A DNA stretch of 29,529 nt from JAYFNU01 sp964622315. GTDB taxonomy: Bacteria; Bacillota; Clostridia; Oscillospirales; Ruminococcaceae. Both the position numbers and the translations under genes were made by a program. The stretch is from the NCBI GenBank assembly GCA_964622315.1, contig CAZUOY010000017.1, positions 1-29,529 of the forward strand. Reading direction: 5' to 3'. This document shows, in pieces, positions 1 through 7,522 of the stretch. Numbering within the stretch: the first letter of the stretch is position 1; every line of letters starts with the position of its first letter. A model generated the notes under the pieces. The model saw only the letters and a program-made list of their open reading frames with translations, did not search any database and was not told the origin of the DNA.

Positions 1-2392
1 CGCTCTCGTAAATCTTCTTAGAATAGTAGTCGGGAAGGAATTTGCCGGCGTCGTCACGCGAGAAGCCGAAGGTCATCTGGGTCAGGTCGTTCGTACCGAA
101 GCTGAAGAATTCAGCCTCACCCGCAATTTCGTCGGCGGTGACAGCGGCGCGGGGAATTTCAATCATTGTGCCGACCTTGTAGCTAAGCTTTTCGCCGCTC
201 TTTTCAATTATCGCGTCGGCGGTCTTCGTTACTATGCTCTTAACATATTTAAGCTCGTTTACATCGCCGACGAGCGGAATCATTATCTCCGCTACCACAT
301 CTGTCTTTGTGCGCTTTTTAACATTAAGCGCCGCTTCAATAACAGCTGTCGTTTGCATCTCAGCGATTTCGGGATAGGAAACGGCAAGACGGCAACCGCG
401 GTGACCCATCATTGGGTTAAACTCGTGCAGCTCGGCTATCGCCGCTTTGATATCCTCAACGGTAATGTTCATTTCCTTAGCAAGAGCCTTGATGTCGCCC
501 TCGTCAGTGGGGAGGAACTCGTGAAGGGGCGGGTCAAGGAAGCGTATTGTCACAGGGTTGCCTTCCATGGCCTCATACATCTTCTCGAAGTCGCCGCGCT
601 GCATGGGAAGCAGTTTTGCGAGCGCCGCGCGCCTTTGCTCCTCGCTCTTGGAAAGTATCATTTCGCGCATGGGCGCTATTCTGTCTGTGTCAAAGAACAT
701 GTGCTCGGTACGGCAAAGACCGATACCCTCAGCGCCGAATTTAAACGCCTGCTTTGCGTCCGTGGGGGTGTCGGCGTTGGTTCTGACCTTAAGCACGCGG
801 ATTTCGTCCGCCCAGCCCATGAACCTTCCGAAGTCGCCTGAAACAGACGCCTCAACGGTCGGAATAGCCTCAAGATAGATATTACCCGTGCTTCCGTCAA
901 GCGAGATATAATCACCGCCGTTAACGGTTTTGCCGCCGACGGTAAAGGAGTGGGCTTCGTCGTTTATGCGAATTTCGCCGCAGCCGGAAACGCAGCAGGT
1001 ACCCATACCGCGCGCTACAACCGCCGCGTGGGAGGTCATTCCGCCGCGAACGGTGAGAATACCCTCGGAAACGTGCATGCCCTCGATATCCTCAGGCGAG
1101 GTTTCAAGACGCACGAGAACTACCTTTTCGCCCTTCGCCGCCATCTTTATAGCTTCGTCGGCGGAGAAAACTACTCTGCCGCACGCCGCGCCGGGAGACG
1201 CGGGAAGCGCTGAGGCGGCGGGAACCGCTTTCTTCAAAGCCTTCGAATCAAACTGCGGATGAAGCAGCGCGTCGAGCTGTTTCGGGTCAACCATTGAAAC
1301 AGCCTTTTCCTTTGTTATCATACCCTCGTCAACGAGGTCACACGCAACCTTGATAGCGGCGGCGGCTGTGCGCTTGCCGTTACGCGTTTGAAGCATATAG
1401 AGCTTACCCTTCTCTATTGTAAACTCCATATCCTGCATATCTTTATAATGGTTTTCAAGCTTGCTCGCAATGTCAACGAACTGCTTGTACACCTCAGGCA
1501 TGGTGTTTTGAAGCTGGCTAATCGGCTGCGGTGTGCGTACGCCCGCCACAACGTCCTCGCCCTGAGCGTTCATAAGAAACTCACCGTAAAGGTTCTTGTC
1601 GCCTGTCGCGGGGTCACGTGTGAAGGCTACGCCCGTGCCACTGTCATCACCCATATTTCCGAAGACCATCGACTGGACGTTGACCGCCGTGCCCCAAGAG
1701 GAGGGAATATCGTTCATGCGGCGATAGTATACGGCGCGCTCGTTGTCCCAGCTTCTGAAAACCGCCTTGACCGCGCCCATAAGCTGCGCGCGCGGGTCGG
1801 TTGGGAAAGCCTCGCCGATTTCTTCTTTATAGAAGTTACGGAACTTAACGACCATCTCGCGAAGGTCCTCGGTGTTAAACTCTGTGTCGAGTCTAATTCC
1901 GCGTTCTTCTTTCATCTCGTCTATTATCGTTTCAAAGCGCTTTTTGGAAAGCCCCATTACGACGTCGGAATACATCTGGATAAAGCGGCGATAGCTGTCG
2001 TAGGCGAAGCGCTCGTTATTCATTAGCTTAGCAAGTCCGTCCACAACCTCATCGTTAAGTCCGAGGTTTAAGATGGTGTCCATCATTCCCGGCATTGAGG
2101 CGCGCGCGCCCGAGCGAACGGAAACGAGCAGCGGGTTCGCCGCGTTGCCGAACTGCTTCCCAGTGATTTTTTCCATCTTTGTAAGGTATTCGTAGATTTC
2201 ATCTTCGATTTCGGCGGCTATCGTTTTGCCGTCGTCATAGTAGCGGGTGCAAGCTTCCGTAGAAATAGTAAAGCCTTGCGGCACAGGCATACCAAGGTTT
2301 GTCATTTCCGCAAGGTTCGCGCCTTTTCCGCCGAGAAGCTCCCGCATACTGCCGTTGCCCTCTGAGAATAAATACACATACTTGTGAGCCAT
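1..2392 (-). CDS. ppdK: Pyruvate, phosphate dikinase (3' end outside window)
   Basis: This enzyme interconverts pyruvate, ATP and phosphate with phosphoenolpyruvate, AMP and pyrophosphate in the cytoplasm; fermentative anaerobes use it in glycolysis. The reading frame is open for 797 codons from ATG 2392 to the window edge. It starts MAHKYVYLFSEGNGSMRELL, the family's N-terminal nucleotide-binding domain, and continues through the phosphohistidine segment GGMTSHAAVVAR, where the phosphorylated His is residue 455, the same number as in the Clostridium symbiosum enzyme. The PEP/pyruvate barrel follows, with TIRFLDPPLHEFLP and GTNDLTQMTFGFSRDD. Roughly 75-80 residues, including the catalytic Cys motif, lie beyond the edge (family length about 874). 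The frame was checked at three separate points and shows no frameshift. The RBS GGAGGA sits 7 nt before the ATG. It is transcribed divergently from glmU. Confidence 0.97.
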   Translation of the reverse strand, partial: MAHKYVYLFSEGNGSMRELLGGKGANLAEMTNLGMPVPQGFTISTEACTRYYDDGKTIAAEIEDEIYEYLTKMEKITGKQFGNAANPLLVSVRSGARASMPGMMDTILNLGLNDEVVDGLAKLMNNERFAYDSYRRFIQMYSDVVMGLSKKRFETIIDEMKEERGIRLDTEFNTEDLREMVVKFRNFYKEEIGEAFPTDPRAQLMGAVKAVFRSWDNERAVYYRRMNDIPSSWGTAVNVQSMVFGNMGDDSGTGVAFTRDPATGDKNLYGEFLMNAQGEDVVAGVRTPQPISQLQNTMPEVYKQFVDIASKLENHYKDMQDMEFTIEKGKLYMLQTRNGKRTAAAAIKVACDLVDEGMITKEKAVSMVDPKQLDALLHPQFDSKALKKAVPAASALPASPGAACGRVVFSADEAIKMAAKGEKVVLVRLETSPEDIEGMHVSEGILTVRGGMTSHAAVVARGMGTCCVSGCGEIRINDEAHSFTVGGKTVNGGDYISLDGSTGNIYLEAIPTVEASVSGDFGRFMGWADEIRVLKVRTNADTPTDAKQAFKFGAEGIGLCRTEHMFFDTDRIAPMREMILSKSEEQRRAALAKLLPMQRGDFEKMYEAMEGNPVTIRFLDPPLHEFLPTDEGDIKALAKEMNITVEDIKAAIAELHEFNPMMGHRGCRLAVSYPEIAEMQTTAVIEAALNVKKRTKTDVVAEIMIPLVGDVNELKYVKSIVTKTADAIIEKSGEKLSYKVGTMIEIPRAAVTADEIAGEAEFFSFGTNDLTQMTFGFSRDDAGKFLPDYYSKKIYES

Positions 2393-2453
2393 AGTCGTCC
2401 TCCGATTAAATTTCATTAGTCTTATTTCTTCGACTTTAAATGTTAGCTTAAAT

Positions 2454-2462
2454 ATTATAGCA
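2454..2462 (-). promoter_or_regulatory. ppdK promoter, extended -10
   Basis: Read on the minus strand this is TGCTATAAT, a perfect extended -10 element, 62 nt upstream of the ppdK start codon. No convincing -35 hexamer lies at the usual distance, which fits an extended -10 promoter. The intergenic stretch is strongly AT-rich. Confidence 0.6.
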
Positions 2463-2521
2463 AAACAAATAGGCAATTTCCACCACTATTTTGCATAAAA
2501 CATAAATATTTCTAAATACAC

Positions 2522-2550
2522 TTGAAAATGAAGCTCGAAATTGAGATAAT
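2522..2550 (+). promoter_or_regulatory. glmU-prs promoter
   Basis: TTGAAA (2522-2527), a 17-nt spacer, then GATAAT (2545-2550): a good vegetative sigma-A promoter 38 nt before the glmU ATG. It also shows that the in-frame extension upstream of the ATG, which would begin at a TTG inside the -35, is not coding. Confidence 0.7.
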
Positions 2551-2587
2551 ATATGTACACCTAACCTATTTTAAGGGAGTGAGCGTT

Positions 2588-3997
2588 ATGTCCTTAAAAA
2601 CTCAGAATACCAACTGTGTTATTCTCGCGGCGGGCGAGGGAAAGCGTATGCACTCGACCTCCTCCAAGGTGCTTTGCGAGGTAGCCTTCAAGCCGATGCT
2701 TTCGTGGGTTATCGACGCGGCAAAGAAGGCGGGCGTTGAGTCTATATGTACAGTCGCAAGCAGCGATGATGTAAAAGCAGCGGCAGAAGGCTGCACTATA
2801 TGTGAACAAAAAGAGCGTCTCGGAACGGGTCACGCGGTAATGTGCGCCAAGAGCTTCCTTGCGGAGCATAAGGGCGGCAATACGCTGGTGCTTTGCGGGG
2901 ACGCTCCTTTTATCGACGACGAAACAATTACGGCTTCGCTCGAAGAACATATAAACAACGCAAACGATGTCACGGTTATCTCGGCTGTTGTAAAAGACCC
3001 CACGGGCTACGGCAGAATAGTGCGCCGCGACAATTCTCTCGCCGCTATCGTTGAACAAGCGGACTGCAACGAGGCGACGAATATCATCTGCGAAATCAAT
3101 TCTGGTGCCTATTGGTTTAAAACTGACAGCCTTTTAAGCGTTCTTTCAGAGATAAAGAACGACAACGCGCAGGGCGAATACTACCTCACTGACGCGGTGG
3201 CGCTCTTAATCTCATCTGGAAAACGCGCGGGCTGCTTCGCGGCGAAAAGCCCCTACCTCGCGCTCGGCGCAAACCGTCCGGCGGATTTGCTCCGCTTAAA
3301 CGAGATTGCGTGCGATATGGCGATAGATAAATGGCTTTCTGAGGGCGTACGCTTCATAAAGCGCGACGGAATTATTATCGGACCCGATGTTGAAATAGAA
3401 GCGGGCGCGGTAATCCTGCCCGGCACTGTTCTTATCGGTAAAACAAGGATAGGCGCCGGCAGCGAGATAGGCCCGAACTCCTATCTTGTAGACACCGTTA
3501 TAGGCAAAAACTCCGTCTTTAATTCAAGCCAGTCTCACGACGCGAAGGTCGGCGACGGCGCAAAGATAGGGCCCTTCGTACAGCTTCGCCCCGATTCAAT
3601 TATCGGCGACGAGGTGAAGATAGGCGATTTCGTGGAGATTAAGAACTCGACAATCGGCCGCGGCACCTCGGTGGCGCACCTCACCTATGTGGGAGATTCC
3701 GACGTGGGCGAATACTGCAACTTCGGCTGTGGCGTGGTCTTCGTAAACTATGACGGCGAAAACAAAAACCGCAGCGTTATCAAGGACTTTGCCTTCGTGG
3801 GCTGCAACACCAACATAGTCGCGCCCGTAACAGTGGGCGAGGGCGCTTACACCGCGGCGGGCGTAACGGTCACAAGGGATATTCCCGACGGCGCGCTGGC
3901 GATAGGCCGTCCCGAGCTAATAATTAAAGAAGGCTGGGCGGCAAACAAGCTAAAGAAATACGTTGAAAAGAAGACAAAGCTTAGAAACAATAAATAG
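2588..3997 (+). CDS. glmU: Bifunctional N-acetylglucosamine-1-phosphate uridyltransferase / glucosamine-1-phosphate acetyltransferase
   Basis: GlmU makes UDP-N-acetylglucosamine for peptidoglycan by acetylating glucosamine-1-phosphate and then uridylating it. The 469-residue product is slightly longer than the usual 455-460. The N-terminal uridyltransferase has LAAGEGKRM at residues 13-21 and the metal-binding LCGDAP with Asp105. The C-terminal half is a left-handed beta-helix of hexapeptide repeats (I/V-G-x-x-x-x). The acetyltransferase base is His364 in VAHLTYVGD (E. coli His363), followed by NYDGENK and the APVTVGEGAYTAAGVTVT strip. ATG 2588 is preferred because AAGGGAG lies 8 nt upstream and the promoter ends just before it. 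It is followed by prs after 44 nt, a pairing common in Firmicutes that links UDP-GlcNAc and PRPP supply. Confidence 0.97.
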   Translation: MSLKTQNTNCVILAAGEGKRMHSTSSKVLCEVAFKPMLSWVIDAAKKAGVESICTVASSDDVKAAAEGCTICEQKERLGTGHAVMCAKSFLAEHKGGNTLVLCGDAPFIDDETITASLEEHINNANDVTVISAVVKDPTGYGRIVRRDNSLAAIVEQADCNEATNIICEINSGAYWFKTDSLLSVLSEIKNDNAQGEYYLTDAVALLISSGKRAGCFAAKSPYLALGANRPADLLRLNEIACDMAIDKWLSEGVRFIKRDGIIIGPDVEIEAGAVILPGTVLIGKTRIGAGSEIGPNSYLVDTVIGKNSVFNSSQSHDAKVGDGAKIGPFVQLRPDSIIGDEVKIGDFVEIKNSTIGRGTSVAHLTYVGDSDVGEYCNFGCGVVFVNYDGENKNRSVIKDFAFVGCNTNIVAPVTVGEGAYTAAGVTVTRDIPDGALAIGRPELIIKEGWAANKLKKYVEKKTKLRNNK

Positions 3998-4041
3998 TTT
4001 TTTGTAAGAAGAAGTACAAACGGAAAGTAGAGGGAGCTTTT

Positions 4042-4998
4042 ATGAATCTACACGGAAGGGACATTAAAATCTTCGCGGCGAACTCAAATCCCAAGCTTGC
4101 GAAGGAAATGTCGGAGTATCTCGGTCTTCCGCTCGGAAAGAGCGAGGTCGGAATGTTCAGCGACGGTGAAATATCGGTAACGGTGCACGAATCGGTCCGC
4201 GGAAGCGACGTGTTTGTGGTACAGTCCACCGCCGCACCCGTAAACCGCCACCTTATGGAACTGCTTATTATGATTGACGCCTTTAAAAGAGCGTCCGCGG
4301 GCAGAATTACGGCGGTTATCCCCTATTACGGCTACGCGCGTCAGGACAGAAAGTCAAAGGGACGCGACCCTATCTCCGCGAAGCTCGTCGCCGACCTTAT
4401 TACAACAGCGGGCGCCGACCGCATACTTACAATGGACCTTCACGCTCCCCAGATTCAAGGCTTCTTCAATATCCCCGTTGACCACCTTGTTGGAATGCCT
4501 ATTCTTGCCCCTTACTTCGAGGCAAAGTTCGCCGACAGAAAGAACAACGCCGTTGTTATGTCGCCTGATATCGGCTCGATAAACCGTGCGCGTCAGTTTG
4601 CACAGCGGCTGGATTTACCTATCGCTATCGTTGACAAGCGCCGCCAGAAGGCGAACGAGTGCGAGGTTATGAATATAATCGGCGACGTTAACGGCAAGGA
4701 CATAATAATTTACGACGATATGGTCGATACCGCGGGCACGCTCACAAACGCGGCGAACGCCATTAAAGCAAACGGCGCTAAGTCTATTTGTGCCTGCGCC
4801 ACCCACGCGGTGCTTTCGGGGCCGGGCGTTGAGCGGATAAAGAACAGCCCCATTGAGGAGCTGGTTATGCTCGACACGATAGCGCTTCCCCCCGAAAAGC
4901 AGGACCCGAAGATAAAGATTATCTCCTGCGCTCCCGTTTTCGCCGAGGCGATAGCGCGTATTTACTCCGACAAGCCGATTTCGCCGCTTGTCAGCTAA
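4042..4998 (+). CDS. prs: Ribose-phosphate pyrophosphokinase (PRPP synthetase)
   Basis: The enzyme transfers pyrophosphate from ATP to ribose-5-phosphate to give PRPP, the precursor of purines, pyrimidines, NAD, histidine and tryptophan. At 318 residues it has normal class I length. Visible signatures are the N-terminal KIFAANSNPKLAKEMSEYLG with GEISV, the flexible-loop region YYGYARQDRKSKGRDPISAK, DLHAPQIQGFF starting at Asp132, and the PRPP-binding loop DDMVDTAGTL starting at Asp225. The RBS AGAGGGAG precedes the ATG by about 7 nt. No separate promoter is obvious in the 44-nt gap, so it is probably cotranscribed with glmU. It ends just before a strong intrinsic terminator. Confidence 0.97.
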   Translation: MNLHGRDIKIFAANSNPKLAKEMSEYLGLPLGKSEVGMFSDGEISVTVHESVRGSDVFVVQSTAAPVNRHLMELLIMIDAFKRASAGRITAVIPYYGYARQDRKSKGRDPISAKLVADLITTAGADRILTMDLHAPQIQGFFNIPVDHLVGMPILAPYFEAKFADRKNNAVVMSPDIGSINRARQFAQRLDLPIAIVDKRRQKANECEVMNIIGDVNGKDIIIYDDMVDTAGTLTNAANAIKANGAKSICACATHAVLSGPGVERIKNSPIEELVMLDTIALPPEKQDPKIKIISCAPVFAEAIARIYSDKPISPLVS

Positions 4999-5010
4999 AA
5001 CAAACACAAA

Positions 5011-5038
5011 ACGGACGGCTAAAGCCGTCCGTTTTTTT
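5011..5038 (+). terminator. Intrinsic terminator of glmU-prs
   Basis: A perfect 9-bp GC-rich stem (ACGGACGGC / GCCGTCCGT) with a TAAA loop is followed directly by seven T residues, 12 nt after the prs stop codon. Confidence 0.92.
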
Positions 5039-6025
5039 GTACGCAAAATGCGTAAGCATTAGCTTTTAGTGCGTTTCGAACGCGGGGTAATGCTTCGCAT
5101 ATGTCTGCGGACAAATAAAGCGGTAGACGTACTTTTCGAGGTCGAAAAGTACCAAAAGACCTTTTGTGGGGGCTATGGTAACCCCCACACCCCCAACACA
5201 AGCGAGAGGGTTTTCGCAAACTTCGCTCGGCGGCTACGCCAACGTCGCGAATTTTGCCAGCGACAGAAAGCCCCCTTATTCTTAATCGTAGAAACTCCCG
5301 TCAGCGACTAAAGAAACGGACGTTGTCACGCCTACCGACTACAACGTCCGCCTCGTCTTGGGTTTCGCGCAGCTCCGGACGGGGCGGTTTTCGCCGTCGG
5401 AAGGTGAGCGAAAACCTTTACTATAGTCGCTGATGACGCAAGCAAAAAAGCGGGAAATACCCGTTAGGCGAGAAGGACAGCGCAACGCCGTCAACAGCTT
5501 TTACAGTGGCGGTGCGCGGCGGGGTTTTAAGGGTACGGCAGTACCCTTAATCAAGAGGGGGTTGCGGGGTTGTTAGGGGCAAAAGGGGGGCACTTGATTT
5601 GCCCCCCTTAGCCCCTGACAAAAAACTATCGACCAAGACATAAGATTTTTGCGAAAACTCACCGTTTGAACTAACTAACGAACTAAGCAAAGACACAATA
5701 TGCTTACGCATAAGCGTTTTAGAGCGCGGAAAAGACAAGCGTTTTGCCGTCGCAGTTTCCCAAAAGGGCAAAACGCGGAACGGGTCTTTAGGGCGTGTGT
5801 CGCCCTAAATCGTTTTGGGGGCTGTGGGGTGCAGGGGTCGACAGGGTGACACTCGAAAAACTCACCCTCAGACCCCTGCGAAAAAGCGTTCTTGTTCCGC
5901 GCCCGTGGCGCGTTTGCCCGCAGGCGCACTAAAACTTCCCTTTACGCCGTGCGTAAAAATGCATGCGCATACCCTTGCGCTCGCGCAAAAGAAATGTGAA
6001 AATTAAAGTTTACATTTATTACCGC
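5039..6025. other. Gene-free region dense in perfect inverted repeats
   Basis: No credible gene was found: the longest frames are about 80 codons with no family resemblance or convincing RBS. The stretch instead carries at least nine separate hairpins with perfect arms: 5129-5139/5142-5152 (11 bp), 5166-5172/5182-5188 (7 bp), 5301-5310/5424-5433 (10 bp) enclosing 5317-5326/5341-5350 (10 bp) and 5386-5394/5408-5416 (9 bp), 5527-5536/5541-5550 (10 bp), 5583-5591/5601-5609 (9 bp) inside 5576-5580/5611-5615, 5739-5748/5767-5776 (10 bp), 5787-5795/5801-5809 (9 bp) and 5831-5839/5871-5879 (9 bp) with an inner 7-bp stem 5843-5849/5862-5868. Also, ATGCGTAAGCAT near 5048 recurs inverted at about 5700-5711. 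It could be a palindromic-repeat island, one or more structured RNAs, or remnants of a mobile element. Confidence 0.75.
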
Positions 6026-6054
6026 TTGAAAAGCACGGTAAATGAAAGTAGTAT
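6026..6054 (+). promoter_or_regulatory. Promoter of the TPR lipoprotein gene
   Basis: TTGAAA (6026-6031), a 17-nt spacer and TAGTAT (6049-6054), 35 nt before the ATG. A 6-bp inverted repeat (TTACCG / CGGTAA, about 6019-6041) overlaps the -35 and could be an operator. Confidence 0.55.
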
Positions 6055-6089
6055 GTAAATATAGTAAATATTGACTGCGGAGGAAAATT

Positions 6090-7091
6090 ATGAAAAGGAT
6101 TTTTGCGGTTTTACTTATACTTGCGCTTACGCTTTCTCTTTGCGCTTGCGCGAAAACGCCCGAACAGCTTTTAGCCGCGGCGGGTGAGGCAATAGCCGAG
6201 GAGAAATACACCGAAGCGGTTGATTATCTTAACGAGCTTTTGGTACAAGAGCCCGAGAATATCGAGGCGCTTTCCACGCTCGCGGAGACCTATACCGCTA
6301 TGGGTGATAACGCAAGCGCCGAAGCTACGCTCAGCACACTTACGGCGCTACAGCCCGACAACGCCGATTTCGTCGCGCGTCTTGCTGATATGTATTTAGC
6401 TAACGGTAAGAACAACGAAGCTCTCGCGCAGTACGATAAGCTTGTTGAGCTCGAAGGCACGCCAAGCGACGAGCTTTACGAGCTTTGGCTGAGTACCCCT
6501 CTATTTGATATACAAGACGAAGCAGTGTTTAATCAAAAGGTTGACCAAATGTATAACGAAGTAAAAGATGTAGTAAATGACAAAACAAACGCGCTGTTTA
6601 CAAGAGAAGAAATTGAAGAAGTTATGCTGCTATTTAACATTAGTAATTTATCGCAGGAACAATACGATAGAATTATTACAATTAATTTTTCTAGAGTATT
6701 CAACAACTATGACAGTGTTAAAACAGATAAAATATTTAATAAAAAGCAAAGCCATTTCGCAGATTTTTGTTCTGACCCTAAATTTGCTATTGTTTTTAGC
6801 AGAATGGATAAGCTAATTAATGAATACAATGCCACCAATTGCATATCGGAAGAAAACCTTAAAGAAATGGATACGGCAATAGCTGAGTTCAAGAGCGCAA
6901 AAAACGATAAAAGCGAATTATTATACCCTATGCAAATGTATAGTTATGCAATTGTTCAAATATGCTTTTTGTATGAGAAAGCAACGGGTATACATCATGA
7001 ACAACGTGGTATAGCATTTGATTTAATTATGGCAGATATAGATTCGTATAAAACCATTTATCAGCCCAAAGAAGCGACAAGTGCCGATTAA
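6090..7091 (+). CDS. TPR-repeat lipoprotein with compositionally foreign C-terminal half
   Basis: The product (333 aa) is a predicted lipoprotein anchored outside the cytoplasmic membrane. The first 20 residues form a type II signal peptide (MKRIFAVLLILALTLSLCAC) with lipobox LCAC and lipidated Cys20. Residues about 26-130 hold three to four tetratricopeptide-like helix pairs (for example EKYTEAVDYLNELLVQEPEN and NNEALAQYDKLVELEG), a protein-interaction scaffold. From about residue 137 the protein changes to a Lys/Asn/Ile-rich alpha-helical sequence I do not recognise. Base composition changes at the same place: two 60-nt samples before about 6490 are 47-48% GC, two after it are 32% and 23%. 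The RBS GCGGAGGA lies about 7 nt before the ATG. The specific function is unknown; the gene stands alone. Confidence 0.85.
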   Translation: MKRIFAVLLILALTLSLCACAKTPEQLLAAAGEAIAEEKYTEAVDYLNELLVQEPENIEALSTLAETYTAMGDNASAEATLSTLTALQPDNADFVARLADMYLANGKNNEALAQYDKLVELEGTPSDELYELWLSTPLFDIQDEAVFNQKVDQMYNEVKDVVNDKTNALFTREEIEEVMLLFNISNLSQEQYDRIITINFSRVFNNYDSVKTDKIFNKKQSHFADFCSDPKFAIVFSRMDKLINEYNATNCISEENLKEMDTAIAEFKSAKNDKSELLYPMQMYSYAIVQICFLYEKATGIHHEQRGIAFDLIMADIDSYKTIYQPKEATSAD

Positions 7092-7368
7092 TTAATTAAT
7101 AAAATACAGTGTTTATTACTCAAGGTACGGTCAAGAATTTTAAGCATAAGGCATACAAAATCTAATGAATGAATAGATTGCTATAATTTCAAAATAGCGT
7201 TTGTTCTTTTGCTGTAGATAACGTACGCTAAGCAAGTATAACTGAAAAGCAATATAACGAAGCATATACAAAAGCAACAGCATTAGCGACAGCGATATTG
7301 AGTGGTTACGCTCACGGCTTCCGAACTGCATAATCCAAGGTTAACTGCCTTTTAAACAGTAACACTAA
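7092..7368. other. AT-rich intergenic stretch
   Basis: No convincing gene. The AT-rich composition of the preceding gene's second half continues to about 7300. A stop-to-stop frame at 7232-7333 (+) encodes 33 residues ending YAHGFRTA without a start codon; it may be the remnant of a decayed gene, but I cannot assign it to a family. Confidence 0.4.
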
Positions 7369-7394
7369 CCGCCCCGTTCGTATGAACGGGGCGG
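7369..7394. terminator. Probable terminator hairpin between convergent genes
   Basis: A perfect 11-bp stem CCGCCCCGTTC / GAACGGGGCGG with a 4-nt loop lies between the lipoprotein gene (+) and the leftward citrate synthase cluster (-). Neither strand has a strong T tract (CTTATATT on plus, TTAGTGTT on minus), so it may be a weak bidirectional terminator. Confidence 0.5.
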
Positions 7395-7420
7395 CTTATA
7401 TTATCGTTCAATTTGCAAAA

Positions 7421-7522
7421 TCAATAATAGAACAACGGAAGCACGCAGGAGAGAAGCAGAATAAACGCAAGCACCGCGCAGATGACCATTGTAAAAACCT
7501 TAACCAGCTTTCTGTTCTTCAT
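7421..7522 (-). CDS. Putative 33-residue single-pass membrane peptide
   Basis: The frame ATG 7522 to TGA 7421 encodes a short peptide starting MKNRKLVKVFTMVICAVLAF and ending LPLFYY. Three to four basic residues at the N-terminus precede about 20 hydrophobic residues, the layout of a small inner-membrane protein. It overlaps the last 23 nt of the upstream membrane-protein gene in another frame, with the ATG inside that gene's C-terminal codons, suggesting translational coupling. The upstream AAGAGA is only a weak RBS. Small basic-plus-TM peptides at operon ends occur in Clostridia, but I cannot name a family. Composition matches the neighbouring host genes, not the AT-rich stretch beyond. Confidence 0.5.
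   Translation of the reverse strand: MKNRKLVKVFTMVICAVLAFILLLSCVLPLFYY

Noticed and set aside
1611..1626. A CACGTG-centred parS-like site
   Set aside because: Only the central TCACGTG matches the parS consensus, and it lies within ppdK coding sequence.
353..2026. Long open frames on the plus strand opposite pyruvate phosphate dikinase
   Set aside because: They mirror the codon bias of the real gene on the other strand and resemble no protein family.
2522..2587. Upstream extension of glmU by 22 codons
   Set aside because: It covers the -35 and -10 elements and the RBS; normal GlmU begins at ATG 2588.
5069..6006. Several 60-85 codon frames in the hairpin island
   Set aside because: No usable RBS, no consistent codon usage, and stems run across their supposed codons.
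7092..7420. tRNA or small RNA genes
   Set aside because: No cloverleaf, CCA-ready acceptor stem or conserved T-loop was found; the only structure is the terminator-like hairpin at 7369-7394.
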